Shown in pieces: positions 1 to 11,642 of a DNA stretch of 32,186 nucleotides. Source of the DNA: an uncultured Phycisphaerales bacterium. GTDB taxonomy: Bacteria; Planctomycetota; Phycisphaerae; Phycisphaerales; UBA1924. The stretch covers positions 1 to 32,186 of the forward strand of contig CAIYWI010000016.1 in assembly GCA_903929885.1 (NCBI GenBank). Direction: 5' to 3'. A model generated the notes under the pieces. It saw only the letters and a list, made by a program, of their open reading frames with translations. It had not been told where the DNA came from and ran no database searches. The position numbers and the translations under genes are program-made. Numbering within the stretch: the stretch's first letter is position 1; every line of letters begins with the position of its first letter.

Positions 1-258
1 CGACAGGCATGACGCATCCGCCCCGTCATCGGCGATCACCAAGGTGAGCGCAACGCCCTCGCCCCGGTCGTCGACCCAGCGTCGGCCGAGTCGTCCTCGC
101 CCCGCGGTCTGGCGAGCCGCGACGATGGCCAGGGGCGTGGGCCCTCGCCAACGACGCGCAACATCCTGCGTGGAGACGGTCTGTGCGAGCAGCCGGACGG
201 GCGGGGATGCACCGAACTGCGCGGGCCACGTGCAGAGGCGTCCATCGAGCCGGTTCAT
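1..258 (-). CDS. birA: Biotin--[acetyl-CoA-carboxylase] ligase, N-terminal part (cut by window edge)
   Basis: Only the first 86 codons lie in the window; the frame is open to base 1. The protein would attach biotin to the carrier domain of acetyl-CoA carboxylase through biotinyl-AMP. Visible family marks are VSTQDVARR (residues 28-36), matching the Ser-Thr-(Gln/Asn) substrate-binding segment, and TAGRGRLGRRW (about residues 52-62), the Gly-Arg-Gly-Arg biotin/ATP loop. There is no N-terminal helix-turn-helix, so it would be the non-regulatory type of ligase. The ATG overlaps the nadC stop by four bases (ATGA), which implies translational coupling as last gene of the peptidase-nadC-birA run. 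Catalytic-domain core and C-terminal domain are outside the window. Confidence 0.85.
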   Translation of the reverse strand, partial: MNRLDGRLCTWPAQFGASPPVRLLAQTVSTQDVARRWRGPTPLAIVAARQTAGRGRLGRRWVDDRGEGVALTLVIADDGADASCLS

Positions 259-1220
259 CCCTCGACATCCATGGCCACGTCGAGCACCACCGCCGAGTGC
301 GTGAGCCCGCCGACGCTGATGCGATCGACCCCCGTGCGAGAGACGGGGCCGATGGTCTCGAGCGTGATGCCGCCAGAGGCCTCGAGTTCAAGGCCAGGGT
401 TGACCTCGTCGCGTCGCTTCGCCGCGTGCGACATGAGTTCGCACGACATGTTGTCGAGCAGGATGATGTCGACGGTGCCGGGCGGCAGTGTCAGGAGCGC
501 CTCGTACTGCTCGAGCGTGTCCACCTCGACCTCGACGAAGGCCGGGTGCGACTTCACCCTGGCGAGCGTGGCGGCACGCTGGATGGCGCGAGGCAGTTCG
601 GTGACGCTCACGCCCGCGATGTGGTTGTCCTTGATCAGCACGGCGTCGAAGAGCCCGATGCGGTGGCAAAAGCCCCCGCCGCACCGCACCGCGTACTTCT
701 CGAGCACTCGCAGGCCCGGCGTGGTCTTGCGGGTGTCGTAGAGTCGTGCCCGACACCCCGGCGCCATCGCCTCGGCGAAGGCCCGCGTGCGGGTGGCGAT
801 CCCCGAGAGGCGGCCGAGCAGGTTGAGGAGCGTCCGCTCGAGTCCGAGCAACTCGTCGAGCGGGCCGCGGAGCGTCGCCAGCGTCGTCATCGCCGGCACC
901 GTGACGCCGTCGGCGGCCGACCTTTCGACGCTCGAACTGGGGGCGAACAGCCGCATGAGTTCCGGCAGCGCGGCGAGTCCCGCGATGGTGCCGCCCGCTC
1001 GCGCCACCACCTTCGCCTCGCCGATGCGAGCCACGTCGATGCAGCACTCCGACGTGATGTCGCCGTCGCTGCGGACGGTGTCGCGGCCAGGGGCCGGCGA
1101 AGGCCGGGGCACGCCCATGTCCTCGTCGTGCGCGAGTTCGAGCAGCCGCCGAATCAGGCCGGTGGCCTCGAACCTCGCATACAGCTCGGGGAGCGAGAGG
1201 GTGTTGGTGCGGTCGATCAT
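255..1220 (-). CDS. nadC: Nicotinate-nucleotide pyrophosphorylase (carboxylating)
   Basis: This is quinolinate phosphoribosyltransferase of 321 residues, which makes nicotinate mononucleotide from quinolinate and PRPP in de novo NAD synthesis. The type II PRTase signature is clear: ERTLLNLLGRLSGIATRT near residues 128-145, TRKTTPGLRVLEKYAVRCGG near 163-182, LIKDNHI near 195-201, EVEVDTLEQ near 230-238, LLDNM near 254-258 and EASGGI near 280-285. The ATG at 1220 is preferred over an in-frame upstream ATG at 1262, because 1262 lies inside the peptidase gene and adds a basic, unconserved stretch. It starts 19 bases after the peptidase stop and overlaps birA by four bases. nadC beside birA is a common bacterial arrangement. 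The function is certain; the exact start is less so, since no strong ribosome-binding site is visible. Confidence 0.95.
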   Translation of the reverse strand: MIDRTNTLSLPELYARFEATGLIRRLLELAHDEDMGVPRPSPAPGRDTVRSDGDITSECCIDVARIGEAKVVARAGGTIAGLAALPELMRLFAPSSSVERSAADGVTVPAMTTLATLRGPLDELLGLERTLLNLLGRLSGIATRTRAFAEAMAPGCRARLYDTRKTTPGLRVLEKYAVRCGGGFCHRIGLFDAVLIKDNHIAGVSVTELPRAIQRAATLARVKSHPAFVEVEVDTLEQYEALLTLPPGTVDIILLDNMSCELMSHAAKRRDEVNPGLELEASGGITLETIGPVSRTGVDRISVGGLTHSAVVLDVAMDVEG

Positions 1221-1239
1221 GCGTCGTCGGCGCGGCTGG

Positions 1240-3333
1240 TCACTGCTGCGGCCGGGGCGCACGAGCCACCAGCGTGCACTCGGTCGTGAACTCCTTCATC
1301 TCGCCTTCGACCTTGCGGCGGTACGTGATCTTCACCACGTCGCCGGGCTTGGCCTTCGACAAGAGGGGCATCCACCCCGCCACGTCCTTGAGCTCGGTGT
1401 CGTTCCACTTGGTCATGAGGTCCCCTTCCTTCAGGCCCGCCTTCGCGGCCGGCAGTTCCGGGAAGACCTCGCCCACGAGCACGCCCGGCTCCTCGCCCGC
1501 ATAGTCGCCCGGGGCGATGCCGAAGCGAACCCCCACGGCCACGCCGCCGACGTTGCCGGGGCGATTCTCCTGCACCGGCTCATCCTTCTTGGCGTCGTCC
1601 TTCGCGGGTTCGTCTTTCTTCTCCGCCGCGGGCGCGTCGGCCTTGGGCTCGCCGGTGGAGAAGACGAAGGCCTCTGGCCGCCTGGCGGCATCGAAGCCGA
1701 TGCGGAAGGCCAGATCGGTCACCTGCACCGCGCCGTCGAAGTTGATGGTGTCCACCACGTCGAGGGGCGTGTGATACTCCTTGTGCAACTGGGTGAAGAA
1801 GAAGAGCGTGGGCACCTTCACGCCCGTGAACGACGCGTGGTCGGAGGGGCCGAAGCCGCTCTTGGTCTGTTTGATCGTCAGGCCCGACGACTCGATGTAG
1901 GGCTGCAGCCATTCCTGGAAGCCCTCGGCCGTGCCGACGCCCCCGAGTTCCAGCTTGCCGTCGCGAAGGCGACCGATCATGTCGAGGTTGATCATCATCG
2001 CGTGCTTCTCGATGGGCGCAATCGGGTGCTTCACGTAGTACTTGGAACCCACGAGCCCCGATTCCTCCGCGCTGAACCACATGAAGAGGATGGACCGTGC
2101 CTGTGCGCCCTCGGGCAGTGAGGCGTAGGCCTTGGCGAAACGCTCGGCGATGATCAACGCGCCCGAGGTGCCGCTCCCGTTGTCGTCCGCGCCCGCGTGG
2201 ATCTTGCCCCTCGGGTCGGGGTCGCGCGAGCCAAAGTACCCGTAGCCCACGTGGTCGTAGTGGGCGCCGATGACGACGAGCTCCTCGGCGAGGGCGCCCT
2301 TGCCGGGCAAGATGCCTCCCACGTTGTCGGTCATCAGCGGCACCCGCTCGACCGCCACCTTCACCGTGGCCTTCGCCTTGGGCAGGGCCAGCACGCCCGC
2401 CGCCTCCTTGGGCAGTGCGTCGGCCCATTCACGAAGCTCGCGAAGGCCTCGCCCGGACTCGTCCGCGGCCTTCACCAGCCGGTCGGCGGCCTCCTGCGAC
2501 ATCATGATCACCGGCACCTTGCTCGAGTTGCCGCGTGAGCCGCTGAGTTCGAGGCCTTCCAGCTTGTTCACCCGAGGGTCGTCCGCGCCGGGCGGATTGA
2601 CGAGGATGATCGCCGCGGCGCCGGCTCGCTCCACGAGCCGCAACTTGGAATCGAGGGCCGCCGCGGGCGTCCACGCGCCCGATGCGCTCCAGCGGCTCTT
2701 GCCCTGGTCGTTCATGGGCTCGAACCGAAGCACGATGGCGATCTTCCCCTCGACCTTCGCGCCGCCGAAGAAGGTGTCGTATCCCTTGTCCTCGTTCCGG
2801 GTCGCATAGCCGACGAACGCCAGGTCAGTCGTGACGTCCCCGCTGCCCGAGTACCCCAGCACCTTGTAATCGACGTCTGCCTTGAGCTCGGTGGACGTTC
2901 CGCCGGACTCGAAGGAGGCGCCCTGCGAGGTGATCTTCGTCGAATCGCCCGGACGCAGCGATGGCGGCGCCGTGAAGACCTGCCGATAGGTCGATCGCGG
3001 GCGGCTGTCGATCACCTTGCCTTCGGCATCCTTGGTCTCGGTGGGGAACGCCGGCTCCAGGCCCAGCCGCCGCAACTGGAACTCCAAGTAGCGGGCGGCC
3101 ATGCGGTTGCCGTCGGTGCCGGGGGCGCGACCTTCGAAGAAGGGATTGGCGATCGTCGTGATGTGGTTGCGGTACGACGCCGCCAGCGACCGCGACTCCT
3201 CTTCGGTCGCCGGCACCGTCACCGTGGCGGGCGAGGCCGGTTCGAGCAGCCGGGGGGCGGCGGCATGCCCGGCGAAGGCCAAGGCGGCGGCGGAGAGCAG
3301 GGAGGCCCAGCGGGGGAGGGTGTGTCGGTTCAA
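1240..3333 (-). CDS. Exported M28-family zinc peptidase with PA-like insert and C-terminal PDZ domain
   Basis: From a TTG start at 3333 the protein has 697 residues. TTG is favoured because AGGA sits six bases upstream and the product then begins with a compact signal peptide (about residues 1-26, ending AGHAAA). An in-frame ATG at 3372 would add 13 unlikely residues. After a helical N-terminal part comes a protease-associated-type region (about 165-330), then the M28 catalytic domain with all zinc and catalytic residues visible: H358-Y-D360 (GAHYDHVG), D383 (GADDNGSG), E423/E424 (SAEESG), D451 (NLDMIGR) and H521 (EYHTPLD). A Lys/Asp/Glu/Ala/Pro linker (about 562-592) leads to a PDZ domain (about 597-690). 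It is probably an envelope or extracellular aminopeptidase; the substrate cannot be read from sequence. It heads the run with nadC and birA. Confidence 0.88.
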   Translation of the reverse strand: MNRHTLPRWASLLSAAALAFAGHAAAPRLLEPASPATVTVPATEEESRSLAASYRNHITTIANPFFEGRAPGTDGNRMAARYLEFQLRRLGLEPAFPTETKDAEGKVIDSRPRSTYRQVFTAPPSLRPGDSTKITSQGASFESGGTSTELKADVDYKVLGYSGSGDVTTDLAFVGYATRNEDKGYDTFFGGAKVEGKIAIVLRFEPMNDQGKSRWSASGAWTPAAALDSKLRLVERAGAAAIILVNPPGADDPRVNKLEGLELSGSRGNSSKVPVIMMSQEAADRLVKAADESGRGLRELREWADALPKEAAGVLALPKAKATVKVAVERVPLMTDNVGGILPGKGALAEELVVIGAHYDHVGYGYFGSRDPDPRGKIHAGADDNGSGTSGALIIAERFAKAYASLPEGAQARSILFMWFSAEESGLVGSKYYVKHPIAPIEKHAMMINLDMIGRLRDGKLELGGVGTAEGFQEWLQPYIESSGLTIKQTKSGFGPSDHASFTGVKVPTLFFFTQLHKEYHTPLDVVDTINFDGAVQVTDLAFRIGFDAARRPEAFVFSTGEPKADAPAAEKKDEPAKDDAKKDEPVQENRPGNVGGVAVGVRFGIAPGDYAGEEPGVLVGEVFPELPAAKAGLKEGDLMTKWNDTELKDVAGWMPLLSKAKPGDVVKITYRRKVEGEMKEFTTECTLVARAPRPQQ

Positions 3334-3490
3334 GGGAAATCCTCGTGGAATGGGCGGCGAAAGCAGAACCACATGGTAGTGAAGTTGGGCAGGTGGGGCC
3401 CGCAGCCCACCCCTCCTACGCCCGGGACGGCCCCGCGTTCCGCCCGGAGGGCCAAACCCCTGCTGTCCGACCGGTTCGAAGGCGAGTCGC

Positions 3491-3496
3491 TACCAT
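3491..3496 (+). promoter_or_regulatory. Candidate -10 element upstream of gcvP
   Basis: TACCAT, in the context GCTACCAT, lies 95 bases before the gcvP start in the divergent gap between the peptidase and gcvP. It shares the form GCTAnnAT with candidates before thrS and asnB. No convincing -35 box sits 16-18 bases upstream, so the call is weak. The rest of the gap (3334-3591) shows a short GTGGG/CCCAC hairpin near 3394-3413 and no recognisable glycine riboswitch. Confidence 0.25.
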
Positions 3497-3591
3497 TTCC
3501 GCCCGGTCCTTGCGACCCACGCGAGATCGGATTTCCTCCCGCACGCCAGTCGTTCGACGCACCCTGTTCGCCCGGCCTCCCGGACCCTGCC

Positions 3592-6588
<2,997 letters not shown>

Positions 6589-6609
6589 GTCGCGACGGAG
6601 CCGCGGTTC

Positions 6610-7107
6610 ATGTCGAAGCTCTCGCACATCGACGCCTCGGGCGCGGCCTCCATGGTCGACGTGGGCGACAAGCCCGTGACGCGACGCGTCGCCGTGGCCG
6701 AGGCCTTCGTCGACGTGTCGCCCGCGTTGGCGGCGGCCATCCGCGAGAACTCGCTCGCCAAGGGCGACCTGCTCGCCGTCGCCCGGCTGGCGGGCATCCA
6801 GGCCGCCAAGCGCACGGATGAACTCATCCCCCTGTGCCACTCCCTGCCCCTCGACGTCGTCGACGTGCAGGCCACCGTCACGCCCGCCGACGCCGCGTCG
6901 CATCACGTGCGGATCGTCGCCACGGCCTCGACGCATTCCCGAACGGGCGTCGAGATGGAGGCCCTGGTCGCCGCGGGCATCGCCTCGCTGACCGTCATCG
7001 ACATGGGCAAGGCCGTCGACAAGACCATGGTCGTCCGCGGCCTCCGCGTGCTCGAGAAGCGGGGGGGACGCAGCGGCGAGTACGTGGCCGGAGACGTCGC
7101 CCCGTGA
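6610..7107 (+). CDS. moaC: Cyclic pyranopterin monophosphate synthase
   Basis: A 165-residue MoaC of normal length, acting in the first step of molybdenum cofactor synthesis, where the MoaA product is turned into cyclic pyranopterin monophosphate. Recognisable segments are LSHIDASGAASMVDVGDK at the N-terminus, KGDLLAVARLAGIQAAKRT, LIPLCHSLPL (the active-site His-Cys-His region), TGVEMEALVAA and IDMGKAVDKTM near the C-terminus. GGAG about nine bases before the ATG is an acceptable ribosome-binding site. The stop codon overlaps the start of the next cofactor gene (GTGA), so the two are coupled. moaA, moaD and moaE are not in the window. Confidence 0.96.
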   Translation: MSKLSHIDASGAASMVDVGDKPVTRRVAVAEAFVDVSPALAAAIRENSLAKGDLLAVARLAGIQAAKRTDELIPLCHSLPLDVVDVQATVTPADAASHHVRIVATASTHSRTGVEMEALVAAGIASLTVIDMGKAVDKTMVVRGLRVLEKRGGRSGEYVAGDVAP

Positions 7108-7610
7108 GCGACGCGCCCTTCGTCATTCGCGCGGCCGTGCTGACCGTCTCCGATCGCTGCGCCGCCGGCGCGTCCGTCGACGCCTCCGGCCCTCGCGTCG
7201 AGTCCGTCCTCCGCGAGCGGTTGCTCGCGGCGGTGGTGGAGCGGGCCCTCGTGCCCGACGGCATCGAATCGGTCGAGGGCGTGCTGCGACTGTGGTGCGA
7301 CCCTCGCGCGGGGCTTCACCTCGTGGCCGTCACCGGGGGCACGGGCTTCTCGCCCCGCGACGTGACGCCCGAGGCCGCGATGCGAGTGATCGATCGGCCC
7401 GCGCCCAACCTGATGGAGTTGGCCCGCGCCCGCTGTGGCGCGGCCCATCCCAAGGCCTATCTCTCTCGCGCGGTGGCCGGCGTCGCGAATCGCACGCTCG
7501 TGATCACGCTGCCCGGATCGCCCGCCGGCGCCGCGGAGATGCTCGAGGCCATCGTCGACATCCTGCCCCATGCGGCGCGACTGGCGGCGGGCGACTCTGC
7601 CGGGCATTGA
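7104..7610 (+). CDS. moaB: MogA/MoaB-family molybdopterin adenylyltransferase
   Basis: 168 residues from a GTG start that overlaps the moaC stop by four bases. The family transfers AMP to molybdopterin before molybdenum insertion; MoaB members of this fold can be inactive or have other roles, so the symbol is provisional. Family marks are AAVLTVSDRCAAG followed by SGPRVESVLRE near the N-terminus, and AVTGGTGFSPRDVTPEA, the conserved Gly-Gly-Thr-Gly molybdopterin-binding segment. ITLPGSPAGAAEMLEAI is near the C-terminus. Sharing an overlap with moaC supports a cofactor role. It converges on asnB with 19 bases between the stops. Confidence 0.9.
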   Translation: MSDAPFVIRAAVLTVSDRCAAGASVDASGPRVESVLRERLLAAVVERALVPDGIESVEGVLRLWCDPRAGLHLVAVTGGTGFSPRDVTPEAAMRVIDRPAPNLMELARARCGAAHPKAYLSRAVAGVANRTLVITLPGSPAGAAEMLEAIVDILPHAARLAAGDSAGH

Positions 7611-7629
7611 CGCCTTCCGGGACGGACGC

Positions 7630-9582
7630 CTAGCGAGGTCGCAACGCGCGGGGCGTGCGGATCTCGGGCGCCTTGTCGAGACATTCCTGGGCCCAGATCT
7701 CGAGCGACACGACGCTCCACATCGCCTCGGTGAGCGTGGTGTCGCCGCGGTCGCGGATGCGGGCGTGCCAGTCGCGCACGGTCGCGGGGTCGAGCCAGCC
7801 GCGTCCGGCGATGCCGGGCACGAGCGAGTCGTTGAGCAGGGCCTCGAAGCGGGGGTGGCGGAAGTAATCGAGCAGCGGCAGTCCGAATCCCGACTTGCGA
7901 CGTCGGACGAAGTCGCGTCCGAAGCGTCGCTCGGCCATCCGCTTGAGGATGACCTTGGTGCCGCGCTCCATCGCGTCGCGTCGGAACGGATGTCCGCCGA
8001 CGCGAAGCCGCATGGGCAGTCGCCTCGCGGCCTCGACCACGTCGCGATCGAGGAACGGCACGCGGTTCTCGACCGAATGCGCCATCATCATCTTGTCCTG
8101 GCGGATCAGCAGTTCCACCATGAACGTCTGCATGTCGTACTTGCAGCAGTCGTCGAGGAAGGTCGAGCGGCCCTCGCGGAAGATCTCGCGACGTCGCTCG
8201 ACCGGTGCGAGCAGGTCGGCGCCGGGACGCAGCGCGAGGGCCTGCCCGTCGCGCATCGACGAGCTGTACTTGATGAACCACGCCTCGGGGTCGAGCCCCG
8301 GCGGGGCGTCGAAGTTGCGGACCAGCTTGGGCCCCAGCCCCGGCACGCGACGCAGCGCCGGCAGCAGGGGCAGCACGCCCGGTCGCAGCCCGGCGAGAAA
8401 GAACCGCGGATAGCCGCCCAGCAGCTCGTCGGCGCCGTCGCCGCTGAGCAGCACCGTCACCCGGCGACGGGCCTCCTGCGCCAGGAGGAAGAGCCCCACG
8501 GCGTTGCCCAGGTTCAGCGGCGCGTCGTAGTGCCACGTGGCCTCGCGGAGGTGATCGATGAAGTAGTCGAAGGTGAGCGTGGCGGCGTGAAGCGTGGTGC
8601 GAGTCTTGGTCGCGGCGATCCGCATCCACGGCTCCTCGCTCACCGACGCGTCGTCGAAGATGATCGAGAAGGCGTCGAGATCCTGGTCGAACCGCTCGCG
8701 AGCAATGCTCGTCACCATCGACGAATCGATGCCGCCCGAGAGTTGGCAGCCCAGCTTCACGTCGCTGATGAGTTGGCTCTTGACGCTCTTCTCGAACGCC
8801 GCCTCGAACCGTGCCGCCGCGTCCTCGTCGCCCGCCTGCACGTCGGGGATCTCGTAGTGGCGGACCGTTCGGACCTCGCCGGCGGCGTCGATCCGCAGGC
8901 GAAAGCCCGGACGGACCTGCCGGATGCCCTTGGCGAGGAACCCCTCGCCCGCCGTGTATCGGAAGAGCAGGTGCTCGTCGAGCATCGCCGGATCCGCCTC
9001 GCGCGGGAACCCCGGCACGGCCATGATGCTCTTGGCCTCCGACGCGAACAGCAGCATCCCCGCGTGTCGCGCGTGGTACAGCGGCTTGATGCCCAGGTGA
9101 TCCCTCGCCAGGTGCACCTCGCCGCGACGGAGGTCGGCGATCGCGAAGGCGAACATGCCGTTGAGCCGCTCGAGGCACCCCTCGATCCCGTGCTCCTCGT
9201 AGAGGTGGATGATCACTTCCGTGTCGGTGCCGCTGCGGAACCGGTGGCCCGCCTTCTCCAGGGCGGGACGATGGTCGAAGGCGTTGTACACCTCGCCGTT
9301 GAAGGCGATGAAGATGGTCTGGTCCTCGTTGGCCATCGGCTGATGGCCGCGGGGCGACAGGTCGAGGATGCTCAGGCGGTTGAAGCCCAGGCCGCCGGTG
9401 AACCCCCCCTCGGGCGGGCCGCGCGACGGGTCGTAGGCCGCGTGCGAGCCGGTCGCGAGCGAGAAGAGCCGGAAGCCCTGATCGTCGGGCCCGCGGTGCC
9501 TCGCCACGTCGGTCATGCGCCGCAGCACGGCCGCGTCGACGCGGCCGCCCTCAAGATGAATGATGCCAGTGATGCCGCACAT
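7630..9582 (-). CDS. asnB: Asparagine synthase (glutamine-hydrolysing)
   Basis: 650 residues with the two expected domains. The N-terminal glutaminase begins Met-Cys-Gly-Ile, so Cys2 becomes the N-terminal nucleophile after Met removal; FNRLSILDLSPRGHQPM (about 67-83), FNGEVYN and RSGTDTEVI are also present. This fixes the start at 9582, although the frame is open further upstream. The synthetase domain has the ATP PP-loop SGGIDSS (282-288) and LLSGDGADELLGGYPRF. It makes asparagine from aspartate, glutamine and ATP. Proteins of this type also serve as amidotransferases in surface polysaccharide gene clusters, but nothing here suggests such a cluster. A weak AGGA lies close to the start. The long gap upstream is shared with the divergent subtilase gene. 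Confidence 0.93.
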   Translation of the reverse strand: MCGITGIIHLEGGRVDAAVLRRMTDVARHRGPDDQGFRLFSLATGSHAAYDPSRGPPEGGFTGGLGFNRLSILDLSPRGHQPMANEDQTIFIAFNGEVYNAFDHRPALEKAGHRFRSGTDTEVIIHLYEEHGIEGCLERLNGMFAFAIADLRRGEVHLARDHLGIKPLYHARHAGMLLFASEAKSIMAVPGFPREADPAMLDEHLLFRYTAGEGFLAKGIRQVRPGFRLRIDAAGEVRTVRHYEIPDVQAGDEDAAARFEAAFEKSVKSQLISDVKLGCQLSGGIDSSMVTSIARERFDQDLDAFSIIFDDASVSEEPWMRIAATKTRTTLHAATLTFDYFIDHLREATWHYDAPLNLGNAVGLFLLAQEARRRVTVLLSGDGADELLGGYPRFFLAGLRPGVLPLLPALRRVPGLGPKLVRNFDAPPGLDPEAWFIKYSSSMRDGQALALRPGADLLAPVERRREIFREGRSTFLDDCCKYDMQTFMVELLIRQDKMMMAHSVENRVPFLDRDVVEAARRLPMRLRVGGHPFRRDAMERGTKVILKRMAERRFGRDFVRRRKSGFGLPLLDYFRHPRFEALLNDSLVPGIAGRGWLDPATVRDWHARIRDRGDTTLTEAMWSVVSLEIWAQECLDKAPEIRTPRALRPR

Positions 9583-9903
9583 GCGTCCTGATCGCCGTTG
9601 GCCGTTGCCCAGTCCCGCGGCCGCGCCGCGGGTCGGTCGATCGTGGACCAGGTGGGCTCGCCCGCGTCGTCGAACCTCGGCGGGGCGGGCGAGCGCTCGC
9701 CTCCATCTATCGCACGAATGGACAGGCCGCATGATCCGGGGCGGTGCGTCCGGTTCGTCGACGGCCGATCATAGCGAGCGGGCAGGCCCGGTAACCGATC
9801 GCCGCGGAAACCGTGCAACGCAGGCGGGGCGGCGAACGAACGGTGGTGTATCCTCGCGTGGTGGCGGGAGCCGCCGGCCCTGATGCCGGGAAAGGAACGT
9901 CTG
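9583..9903. other. Divergent intergenic region between asnB and the subtilase gene
   Basis: 321 bases without a supported gene. On the minus strand TATGAT (9768-9773) is a good -10 candidate for asnB. GTTACC sixteen bases upstream is a poor -35, and the implied leader of about 185 bases is long. On the plus strand TATCCT (9848-9853) is a possible -10 for the subtilase gene, again without a clear -35. AAAGGA at 9891-9896 is the ribosome-binding site of the subtilase. No riboswitch or small open frame with family resemblance was recognised. Confidence 0.4.
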
Positions 9904-11496
9904 ATGTCCATGATTGCTCGTCGCGTGTCGATGCTTGGGCTTCTCGTGCCGTTGATGCTGGCGGCGGCGGCCGATGCCGCCGAGACGGTGGCGCCGGTCT
10001 GGGTGTTTCTCCAGCCCCGCGCCGTCGAGTCCGATCCCGCCGCGCTCGCCGCGGCCCTCGCCCGCGCCGAGACGACGGCCGATCCACGCATGCTCGAGCG
10101 TCGGCGCCTGCGACGGACCTCGCCCGGCCTGCTTGACGCGCGCGATCTTCCCCTCGACCAAGGCCCTCGCGCCGCGGTGGCGGCGGCGGCTCGCGTTCGC
10201 ATCGAGTCGCGATGGCTCAACGCCATCAGCGTCGACGCCACGCCCGACCAGGTCGAGGCCCTCCGCGCGATGCCGGGCGTGCGCGAGGTGCGACCGGTGG
10301 CGCGAGGTCGCCGCTGCACCGAGGCCGCGACCTGCGAGGAGCCCCTGCCCGAGTCGTCTTCGCACCATGGGCCGCGGGACTTCTACGGTCGCAGTTCGGC
10401 GCAACTGGCGCAGATCAATCTGCACGCGCTCCACGCCAGAGGCTACACGGGGCAGGGCGTCGTCATCGGGATTCTCGACACCGGCTTCAATCGCATCCAC
10501 CAGTCGTTCAACAACCCTGATCGTCCGCTCCATGTCATCGCCGAGCGAGACTTCATCAACGACGACGACCGGACGGGCCCCGAGGAGGGAGACCCCGCCG
10601 GTCAGCACTCGCACGGCACGCTCATCCTCGGCTGCATCTCGTCGTACCTCCCCGACCAGCTCGTCGGCGGCGCGTACGACGCGAGGGTCATCCTCTGCAA
10701 GACCGAGAATGTCGCCAGCGAGACCCCCATCGAGGAGGACTTCTACGTCGCCGGCATCGAGTTCATCGAGAATCTCGGCGGCGATGTCGCCACGTCCTCC
10801 CTGGGCTACATCGACTGGTACACCCGCGCCGATCTCGACGGCCTGACCGCCGTCACCACCGTCGCCGTCAACATCGCCGCCGAGAACGGCCTGCACTGCT
10901 GCACCGCCGCCGGCAACGAGGGGCACGACGACAATCCCGCCACGTCCACCATCATCGCCCCCGCCGACGGCCTTCGCGTCCTCTCGTGCGGCGCGGCCGA
11001 TTCGGCCGGCGTCATCGCGGGCTTCTCCTCCGACGGGCCCACCGCCGACGGTCGCCGCAAGCCCGAACTGCTCGCCCGCGGCGTGCGGACCGCCACCGTG
11101 CACCCCGACACCGCCGACACGTTCGCCAACGCCAGCGGCACCTCGCTCTCCACGCCCCTGCTCGCCGCCGCCGTCGCCTGTCTCGTGCAGGCCAATCCAT
11201 GGTGGACGGTCGATCAGATGCGCTCCGCGCTCTTCTCCACCGCCTCCGATGCGGCCAACCCCGATCCGCTCTTCGTTCGGGGCTTCGGCATGGTCGACGC
11301 GTTGGCCGCCTTCCAGTCCACGTGCCCCGCCGACTTCAACCAGGACGGCGGAGTCGACGGACTCGATGTCGCCGCCTTCTTCCCCGCATGGGAGTCGGGC
11401 GGCGACGATGGCCGCGCCGATGTCAATCATGACGGGGGCGTCGACGGGCAGGACGTCGAGGCCTTCTTCCTCATCTGGCAGGCGGGCGGGTGCTGA
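9904..11496 (+). CDS. Secreted subtilisin-like serine peptidase (S8) with C-terminal GC-type dockerin tail
   Basis: 530 residues. The ATG at 9904 is preferred over 9883 because AAAGGA lies seven bases upstream and the product then starts with a compact signal peptide (about 1-26). The S8 triad is complete: D192 in GILDTGF, H237 in HSHGT and S414 in SGTSLSTP, with N338 (AAGNEG) as oxyanion residue. Residues about 27-140 look like an inhibitor-type propeptide. The last 57 residues (474-530) form a dockerin-like pair of calcium-loop repeats, DFNQDGGVDGLDV and DVNHDGGVDGQDV, each followed by a Phe-Phe/Trp helix, starting at a Cys and ending Gly-Gly-Cys. It is probably exported and held at the cell surface or in a complex through this tail. 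No cohesin-like partner is in the window. Substrate unknown. Confidence 0.92.
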   Translation: MSMIARRVSMLGLLVPLMLAAAADAAETVAPVWVFLQPRAVESDPAALAAALARAETTADPRMLERRRLRRTSPGLLDARDLPLDQGPRAAVAAAARVRIESRWLNAISVDATPDQVEALRAMPGVREVRPVARGRRCTEAATCEEPLPESSSHHGPRDFYGRSSAQLAQINLHALHARGYTGQGVVIGILDTGFNRIHQSFNNPDRPLHVIAERDFINDDDRTGPEEGDPAGQHSHGTLILGCISSYLPDQLVGGAYDARVILCKTENVASETPIEEDFYVAGIEFIENLGGDVATSSLGYIDWYTRADLDGLTAVTTVAVNIAAENGLHCCTAAGNEGHDDNPATSTIIAPADGLRVLSCGAADSAGVIAGFSSDGPTADGRRKPELLARGVRTATVHPDTADTFANASGTSLSTPLLAAAVACLVQANPWWTVDQMRSALFSTASDAANPDPLFVRGFGMVDALAAFQSTCPADFNQDGGVDGLDVAAFFPAWESGGDDGRADVNHDGGVDGQDVEAFFLIWQAGGC

Positions 11497-11642
11497 CGGG
11501 GCGACGGCAAGGACATTCGCGCGTTATTGGCTCCATTTCGCGGATTCCCCTCGCTTTTTTCGTTTCAGGTGGCATATTCCCTTCATCTTCGCAGGCCTCG
11601 CGCGTGTCCGCGCGCACGGGGTTTCGTCGCAGGGAGTCGTTC

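Noticed and set aside
3334..3591. Glycine riboswitch before gcvP
   Set aside because: Expected by function, but the conserved core sequences of the glycine aptamer are not present.
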